The translations under genes and the position numbers were made by a program. From Sagittula sp048553715 (GTDB taxonomy: Bacteria > Pseudomonadota > Alphaproteobacteria > Rhodobacterales > Rhodobacteraceae), in the NCBI RefSeq assembly GCF_048553715.1, contig NZ_JBLZNC010000005.1:1-64000 (forward strand): DNA of 64,000 bases, read 5' to 3'. Below the pieces are notes generated by a model, which saw only the letters and a program-made list of their open reading frames with translations, ran no database searches and was not told the origin of the DNA. The stretch's first letter is position 1. Each line of letters opens with the position of its first letter. This document shows, one piece after another, positions 59,379-64,000 of the stretch.

Positions 59379-61103
59379 ATGCCCGCTAGGATCAAACGTT
59401 CTGATTATGCCGCGATGTTCGGCCCCACCACCGGTGACCGTTTGCGTCTGGCCGATACCGATCTGGTGATCGAGGTGGAGCGGGACCTGACCGTCGAGGC
59501 GGCCGGTGGCTATGGTGAGGAGGTCAAGTTCGGCGGGGGCAAAGTGATCCGCGACGGGATGGGGCAGGCCCAGACCACCCGTGCTGCAGGCGCTGTCGAT
59601 ACGGTCATTACCAATGCGCTGATCGTCGACTGGACCGGCGTTTATAAGGCCGATGTTGGTTTGCGCGACGGGCGTATCGCTGCCATTGGCAAGGCGGGCA
59701 ATCCCGATACCCAGCCGGGGGTCGATATTGTCGTGGGGCCGGGGACCGAAGTGATTGCCGGCGAGGGACGTATCCTGACGGCCGGGGGCTTTGACAGCCA
59801 CATCCATTTCATTTGCCCGCAGCAGATCGAGGACGCGCTGCATTCCGGTTTGACCACGATGTTGGGCGGCGGCACCGGCCCGGCGCATGGTACGCTGGCC
59901 ACCACCTGTACGCCCGGGCCGTGGCATATCGGACGTATGTTGCAGGCCGCGGATGCCTTTCCGATGAACCTTGCCTTTGCAGGGAAGGGGAACGCGTCTT
60001 TGCCTGCTGCCTTGGAAGAGCAGATCAAAGGCGGTGCCTGCGCGTTGAAACTGCATGAGGATTGGGGCACCACGCCCGGCGCGATTGATTGCTGTCTGGG
60101 GGTGGCGGACGATTGGGACGTTCAGGTCATGATCCACACGGACACGCTGAACGAAAGCGGGTTTGTCGAGAACACGGTCGCGGCGATGAAGGGGCGGACC
60201 ATCCACGCCTTTCACACCGAAGGGGCGGGCGGCGGGCATGCCCCCGATATCATCAAGATCTGCGGCGACGCCAATGTCTTGCCTTCGTCGACCAACCCGA
60301 CACGTCCCTTCACGGTCAACACGATCGACGAGCATCTGGATATGTTGATGGTGTGCCACCACCTCGACAAATCGATCCCCGAGGATGTAGCTTTCGCCGA
60401 AAGCCGGATCCGGCGCGAGACCATCGCGGCCGAGGATATCCTGCACGATATGGGGGCGTTTTCCATTATCGCGTCTGACAGTCAGGCCATGGGGCGTGTG
60501 GGTGAGGTTCTGATCCGTACATGGCAGACTGCTGATAAGATGAAAAAGCAGCGCGGTCGTTTGCCGGAAGAGACCGGCGATAACGATAACTTCCGTGTGC
60601 GTCGGTATATTGCGAAATACACCATCAATCCGGCGGTGGCCCATGGTCTGAGCCATGAAATCGGATCGATTGAAGTGGGCAAACGCGCGGATCTGGTGCT
60701 GTGGAGCCCGGCGTTCTTCGGGGTCAAACCGGAGATGGTGCTGCTGGGCGGCACGATCGCCATGGCACAGATGGGGGATCCGAACGCCTCTATTCCGACG
60801 CCGCAGCCGGTCTATTCCCGTCCGATGTTTGGCGCTTATGGCCGCAGTGTTGAACGGTCTGCCGTGACCTTTGTGTCGGAGGCGGCGCAGGCCGAGGGGA
60901 TCGGCGCGGCATTGGGATTGGCGAAAGATACGCTGTCGGTGCGCAACACGCGCGGGATCGGAAAGGCGGACCTGAAGCTGAACACCGCTTTGCCGCAGAT
61001 CGAGGTCAACCCCGAGACCTATGAGGTCCGTGCAGATGGCGAGTTGCTGACCTGTCAGCCGGCGACCGAACTGCCGATGGCGCAGCGATATTTCATGTTC
61101 TAA
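59379..61103 (+). CDS. ureC: Urease alpha (catalytic) subunit
   Basis: A 574-residue nickel enzyme that hydrolyses urea to ammonia and carbamate. All active-site residues are present: H141 and H143 (SHIHFICPQQ), the lysine to be carbamylated K224 (ALKLHEDWG), H253 (MIHTDTLNESG), H279 (AFHTEGAGGGH), the flap C326-H327 (MVCHHLD) and D367 (IIASDSQAMGR). The offset of +7 from the Klebsiella numbering is constant. Nickel insertion depends on UreD, UreE, UreF and UreG encoded around it. Confidence 0.98.
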   Translation: MPARIKRSDYAAMFGPTTGDRLRLADTDLVIEVERDLTVEAAGGYGEEVKFGGGKVIRDGMGQAQTTRAAGAVDTVITNALIVDWTGVYKADVGLRDGRIAAIGKAGNPDTQPGVDIVVGPGTEVIAGEGRILTAGGFDSHIHFICPQQIEDALHSGLTTMLGGGTGPAHGTLATTCTPGPWHIGRMLQAADAFPMNLAFAGKGNASLPAALEEQIKGGACALKLHEDWGTTPGAIDCCLGVADDWDVQVMIHTDTLNESGFVENTVAAMKGRTIHAFHTEGAGGGHAPDIIKICGDANVLPSSTNPTRPFTVNTIDEHLDMLMVCHHLDKSIPEDVAFAESRIRRETIAAEDILHDMGAFSIIASDSQAMGRVGEVLIRTWQTADKMKKQRGRLPEETGDNDNFRVRRYIAKYTINPAVAHGLSHEIGSIEVGKRADLVLWSPAFFGVKPEMVLLGGTIAMAQMGDPNASIPTPQPVYSRPMFGAYGRSVERSAVTFVSEAAQAEGIGAALGLAKDTLSVRNTRGIGKADLKLNTALPQIEVNPETYEVRADGELLTCQPATELPMAQRYFMF

Positions 61104-61247
61104 GTGACAGGCAGGCTCTGTTTCGGGGCTGTTGGTTGGTGGCGTGATCGGGAGGGGGCGGCCTTTCGCGGCGCTACTTGGGTGACGTAATACGGGGGCC
61201 ACTGTCTTGCGAAAGCGGCGTGGTCAGAAGAAAGAAGTGACGGCGAG

Positions 61248-61715
61248 ATGAGCGACCTTCCCTTGGCGCAACAGGTGCAGCGCGCAGCGGCCTGCGCGAC
61301 GGATGATACGGTAACACTGGATTACGATGCACGTTTCCTGCGACGCAAAAAGCTGACATCGGCGCAGGGCGTGGCCTTCGTTGTCGATCTTGAGCAGACC
61401 ACTTCGCTTGACGATGGCGATGTGCTTGAGCTGAGCAATGGCGGGCGGATTGCTGTTGTTGCTGCGAGCGAGGCCGTGCTTGAGGTGCGCGGGGATCTGC
61501 CTCGTCTGGCCTGGCATATTGGCAACCGGCACACGCCTTGTCAGATGTGCGGCGATCACCTGTTGATCCAGCAGGATCCGGTGATCCGTCACATGCTGGA
61601 GCATCTACACGCCGATATTTGCGAGGCGCAGCGCCCCTTTACGCCGGAGGGCGGCGCTTATGGCCATGGGCGGACCCACAGCCATGACCACGGGCACAGC
61701 GCGCATGCCCATTGA
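61248..61715 (+). CDS. ureE: Urease accessory protein UreE (nickel chaperone)
   Basis: A 155-residue metallochaperone with an N-terminal peptide-binding-like domain, a C-terminal ferredoxin-like domain (LAWHIGNRHTPCQM, about 85-98) and a histidine-rich tail (HGRTHSHDHGHSAHAH) that stores nickel. The 144-nt gap after ureC contains no gene that I can support. The 3' end overlaps ureF. Confidence 0.94.
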   Translation: MSDLPLAQQVQRAAACATDDTVTLDYDARFLRRKKLTSAQGVAFVVDLEQTTSLDDGDVLELSNGGRIAVVAASEAVLEVRGDLPRLAWHIGNRHTPCQMCGDHLLIQQDPVIRHMLEHLHADICEAQRPFTPEGGAYGHGRTHSHDHGHSAHAH

Positions 61716-62346
61716 TCCGCGGCTTCTGATCATCACGCAATGGCTGTCACCGGCCTATCCGGTGGGGTCCTTTGCCTTTTCGCACGGGATCGAAGATGCG
61801 GTGGACGCCGGGCAGATCACGGACGCGCCGGCGCTGGAGCGCTGGCTGGCGGATCTGCTAAAGCAGGGGTCGGGATGGGCGGATGCGGTTTGGATCGCCG
61901 AGGCTGCGCGTGGCGCGCGTCCCGTGGCGGAGGTCGACGCCTTGGCACGGGCTTTTGCGGCCTCGGCAGAGCGTCTGCGCGAGGCGCAGCGGCAAGGCGC
62001 GGCCTTTCGCCAGATCACACAGGATGTCTGGCACACAGAGCTGACCGCGCAAATGCTGCCGGTGGTTTTCGGGGAGGCCGCGGCGGAGTTGCGCTTGGAT
62101 ACTTCTGCGGTGATCGCGCTATATTTGCAGAGCTTTGTCAGCAACCTTGTGGCGGCGGCTCAGCGGCTGATGCCGCTTGGGCAGACCGACGCGCAAGGCA
62201 TTGTGGCGCGGCTGTCGCCGTTGTGTGGAGATATCGCCGCCCGCGCGATGGATGCGGACAGTGACGATATCTTCGCCAACTGTTTCGCCTCGGATATCGC
62301 TGCGATGTGTCACGAAACGATGGAACCAAGGATTTTCCAGACATGA
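61684..62346 (+). CDS. ureF: Urease accessory protein UreF
   Basis: A helical protein of about 220 residues that links UreD and UreG and gates GTPase-driven nickel delivery. ITQWLSPAYPVGSFAFSHGIE near the N-terminus is diagnostic, as is the ending CHETMEPRIFQT. The exact start is unclear: ATGs at 61660, 61684 and 61705 all lie within the 3' end of ureE; 61684 is a compromise and 61705 would begin MPIDPRLL. Confidence 0.93.
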   Translation: MTTGTARMPIDPRLLIITQWLSPAYPVGSFAFSHGIEDAVDAGQITDAPALERWLADLLKQGSGWADAVWIAEAARGARPVAEVDALARAFAASAERLREAQRQGAAFRQITQDVWHTELTAQMLPVVFGEAAAELRLDTSAVIALYLQSFVSNLVAAAQRLMPLGQTDAQGIVARLSPLCGDIAARAMDADSDDIFANCFASDIAAMCHETMEPRIFQT

Positions 62347-62954
62347 CCAAGATGAATGGGCCGTTGCGTATCGGAATTGGCGGACCCGTCGGGGCCGGTA
62401 AGACCACGTTAACCGCACGTCTGGCGGAGCGGCTGAAGGACCAGTATTCGATTGGTGTCATCACCAATGATATCTACACGCAAGAAGATGCAGAGGCGCT
62501 GATGCGGATGCAGATCCTGCCGTTGGACCGGGTCATCGGGGTCGAAACCGGCGGGTGTCCACATACGGCGATCCGCGAAGACGCGTCAATCAACCTTGCA
62601 GCGGTGTCGGAGATGCGGGAGCGGCACCCGGACGTCGAGATCGTGCTGATCGAATCCGGTGGGGACAATCTGAGCGCGACATTCTCACCGGAGCTGGCGG
62701 ACTTTACGATCTACGTGATCGATGTCGCCGCCGGAGAAGAGATCCCGCGCAAAGGTGGGCCAGCGATCCGGCGCTCTGACCTGCTGGTGATCAACAAAAC
62801 GGATCTGGCCCCGCATGTGGGGGCATCGCTGGAAGTGATGGAGCGTGACGCCACCAAAGGGCGCGATGGGCGACCCTTTGTGTTTACTTCCTTGAAAGAG
62901 GGCAGTGGCGCGGACGCGGTGGTGGCGCAGATCCAGCAATTAACCGGCGTGTGA
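62343..62954 (+). CDS. ureG: Urease accessory GTPase UreG
   Basis: A 203-residue SIMIBI-class GTPase that carries nickel to the urease apoprotein. The P-loop is GGPVGAGKT (13-21), the nickel-binding C72-P-H74 motif is in ETGGCPHTAIRED and the guanine motif is NKTDL. The start overlaps the ureF stop by 4 nt. It is the last gene of the operon. Confidence 0.97.
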   Translation: MTKMNGPLRIGIGGPVGAGKTTLTARLAERLKDQYSIGVITNDIYTQEDAEALMRMQILPLDRVIGVETGGCPHTAIREDASINLAAVSEMRERHPDVEIVLIESGGDNLSATFSPELADFTIYVIDVAAGEEIPRKGGPAIRRSDLLVINKTDLAPHVGASLEVMERDATKGRDGRPFVFTSLKEGSGADAVVAQIQQLTGV

Positions 62955-62957
62955 GGG

Positions 62958-63047
62958 CTACAGTGCGGCCCAATCTGTGAACCGCCACGTGTGCGGTTTC
63001 TTGACGATGGGTTTGGATTTCTGCGGTTCTGGCGATTTGCGAGCCAT
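62958..63047 (-). CDS. Possible 29-residue basic peptide
   Basis: A very short reading frame (MARKSPEPQKSKPIVKKPH..., ending WRFTDWAAL) with an excellent ribosome site, TAAGGAGGCGCC, directly upstream of its ATG. The composition is rich in Lys and Pro with a Trp-containing C-terminus, unlike antisense noise. It lies 3 nt from ureG on the opposite strand. I recognise no family; the support is the ribosome site and the composition. Confidence 0.5.
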   Translation of the reverse strand: MARKSPEPQKSKPIVKKPHTWRFTDWAAL

Positions 63048-63184
63048 ATGGCGCCTCCTTAGCGTACCCAACACTTGCCGGAATGAATCGTTCCGCCAAT
63101 GGGAAAATGCGCGCCAAAACCGCAGGCGGCAGGAAACAGCGCTCCGGCTCTCTGCTTTGGGCCAAATCCTGCGTATGAAACGCA

Positions 63185-63209
63185 AAAGGCCCCCGAAACG
63201 GGGGCCTTT
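63185..63209 (-). terminator. Rho-independent terminator after the cold-shock gene
   Basis: A perfect 11-bp stem AAAGGCCCCCG / CGGGGGCCTTT with an AAA/TTT loop is followed on the minus strand by TTTT overlap. It lies 30 nt beyond the stop of the cold-shock gene at 63239. Confidence 0.85.
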
Positions 63210-63238
63210 GATCGGGCAAGCGCCCATCTTTCTAAAGA

Positions 63239-63445
63239 TTACAGCAGTTCGAGGTCCGATGCGGACACTTTGCCGTCGCGGCCTTCGCGCAGCTCGTACT
63301 GGATCTTCTGGTTGTCGGCGAGGCCGGTCAGACCCGAGCGCTCAACCGCAGAGATGTGCACAAACACGTCTTTGCCGCCTTCGTCAGGTTGAATGAAGCC
63401 GTAGCCTTTGGTGGTGTTGAACCATTTCACGGTGCCAGTGGCCAT
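63239..63445 (-). CDS. cspA: Cold-shock protein (copy 2)
   Basis: A 68-residue OB-fold nucleic-acid-binding protein. RNP1 is KGYGFIQP (13-20) and RNP2 is VFVHIS (27-32). It differs from the neighbouring copy at 8 of 68 residues, mostly in the C-terminal third (EGRDGKVSASDLELL). Such proteins bind single-stranded RNA and DNA and act as RNA chaperones. The start ATG follows AGGAGACACACG, the same leader as copy 1. Confidence 0.95.
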   Translation of the reverse strand: MATGTVKWFNTTKGYGFIQPDEGGKDVFVHISAVERSGLTGLADNQKIQYELREGRDGKVSASDLELL

Positions 63446-63737
63446 CGTGTGTCTCCTGTCAGTTGCCGCTCGCGGAAGTGCAGCGGCCCGGCGTTTGTCA
63501 GAGCATAATCGGTGCTCTGTCGCCGGGTAAGGGAGACAGGTAGGCGATCGTGGTAACGTAGCGTTCCCAGCGTATCGCAGATAGGGTGATTCTGGGCAAG
63601 AGGGATTGCGTAAACGTTGTGTAAACGTTGGCACAGAAGCGGTTAATCGCTGTCTGCGCGTGCACCCTGATCCGGGAGATGGTGGCCCTAATGCGGACCA
63701 CCTTTTGTTCAGGTCGGGCGCTTGGCCCGCCTCGGGC
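63446..63737 (-). other. Leader region between the two cold-shock genes
   Basis: A 292-nt region without a gene. It includes two tandem copies of gtaaacgttg (63610-63619 and 63621-63630) with an 11-nt period, which would place them on one face of the DNA. It probably contains the promoter and a long 5' leader for copy 2, as is usual for csp genes; I cannot assign the start site. Confidence 0.5.
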
Positions 63738-63944
63738 TTAGAGCAGCTCGAGGTTGCCTGCGGATTCCTTGCCGTCACGGCCGGTCTGCAGTTCGTATTC
63801 CACCTTCTGGTTGTCCGCCAGGCCGGTCAGGCCGGAGCGCTCAACCGCGGAGATGTGCACAAACACGTCTTTGCCGCCTGCGTCGGGTTGAATGAAGCCG
63901 TAGCCTTTGGTGGTGTTGAACCATTTCACGGTGCCAGTGGCCAT
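63738..63944 (-). CDS. cspA: Cold-shock protein (copy 1)
   Basis: A 68-residue cold-shock protein, a near twin of the gene at 63239-63445 (60 of 68 residues identical). It has RNP1 KGYGFIQP and RNP2 VFVHIS. The ribosome-site region AGGAGACACACG before the ATG is identical in both copies, which supports recent tandem duplication. Its own upstream region is cut by the window end. Confidence 0.95.
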   Translation of the reverse strand: MATGTVKWFNTTKGYGFIQPDAGGKDVFVHISAVERSGLTGLADNQKVEYELQTGRDGKESAGNLELL

Positions 63945-64000
63945 CGTGTGTCTCCTAAAATGTCCGCACGCTTGATTGCTGCGGGTCGGCGTCGGTCAGA

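Noticed and set aside
59355..61202. A 615-codon frame antisense to ureC
   Set aside because: ureC has every active-site residue; the antisense frame has no domain pattern.
1..64000. CRISPR arrays, insertion sequences, prophage or integrative elements
   Set aside because: No regularly spaced repeats, transposase, integrase or phage genes were seen; the gene content and codon use look uniformly chromosomal.

Overview
The window reads as ordinary chromosome from an alphaproteobacterium of the order Rhodobacterales (Roseobacter-type). I infer this from high GC content, many 4-nt ATGA gene overlaps, a DUF1013 (TrcR-type) cell-cycle regulator, a small-type SRP RNA, a PrpE of about 629 aa and an urtABCDE plus ureDABCEFG nitrogen locus. 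I see no phage, insertion sequence, integrase, CRISPR array, rRNA or tRNA.

Layout. 1-5.2 kb: end of folD, glyA, nadK, a lone Hint-domain protein and an NhaA antiporter with an N-terminal DsbA-like domain. 5.2-9.6 kb: prpE and maeB, both leftward. 9.9-14.4 kb: a tightly coupled nucleoside-salvage operon (cdd-deoA-deoB-add-upp). 14.7-22.9 kb: envelope and housekeeping genes (SPOR protein, an M48-like pseudopeptidase, an acyl-CoA ligase, a sulfotransferase, RNase T2, TrcR, recR, ybaB). 23-33 kb: dnaX, a zinc metallopeptidase, a phosphatase-like protein without its catalytic cysteine, SRP RNA, a THUMP methyltransferase, a HAD phosphatase, a Tat-exported nucleotidase, NudC, an SRPBCC protein and a DUF4198 protein. 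33-39 kb: MarR regulator, FAD oxidoreductase and a three-subunit PaoABC-type molybdenum dehydrogenase. 39-49 kb: carbohydrate locus with aldo-keto reductase, a degenerate sugar isomerase, an ABC importer and three consecutive Gfo/Idh/MocA dehydrogenases. 49-50.7 kb: globin-coupled chemotaxis transducer. 50.8-63 kb: urea ABC importer (urtABCDE with an embedded GNAT gene), divergent from the urease operon. 63-64 kb: two tandem cold-shock genes.

How the genes work together. The urea block takes up urea and hydrolyses it to ammonia; an NtrC-like box lies between the two divergent operons. The nucleoside operon deaminates and phosphorolyses nucleosides and recovers uracil. prpE activates propionate and is preceded by paired TTTGCAAA-type sites typical of ScfR/PccR/RamB regulators. 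The carbohydrate locus couples import to successive NAD(P)-dependent oxidations or reductions of an unidentified sugar or polyol.

The most unusual theme is the number of intact reading frames whose active sites look altered: a sugar isomerase lacking three expected metal ligands (39959-40894), a phosphatase fold with His-Cys replaced by Gln-Ser (25898-26473), an M48-like membrane protein without HExxH (16134-17150), a DsbA-like domain with CPHT instead of CPHC fused to NhaA (3354-5150) and an RNase T2 with HQW instead of HEW (19694-20323). All family assignments are from reading the translated sequence; no database search was run.
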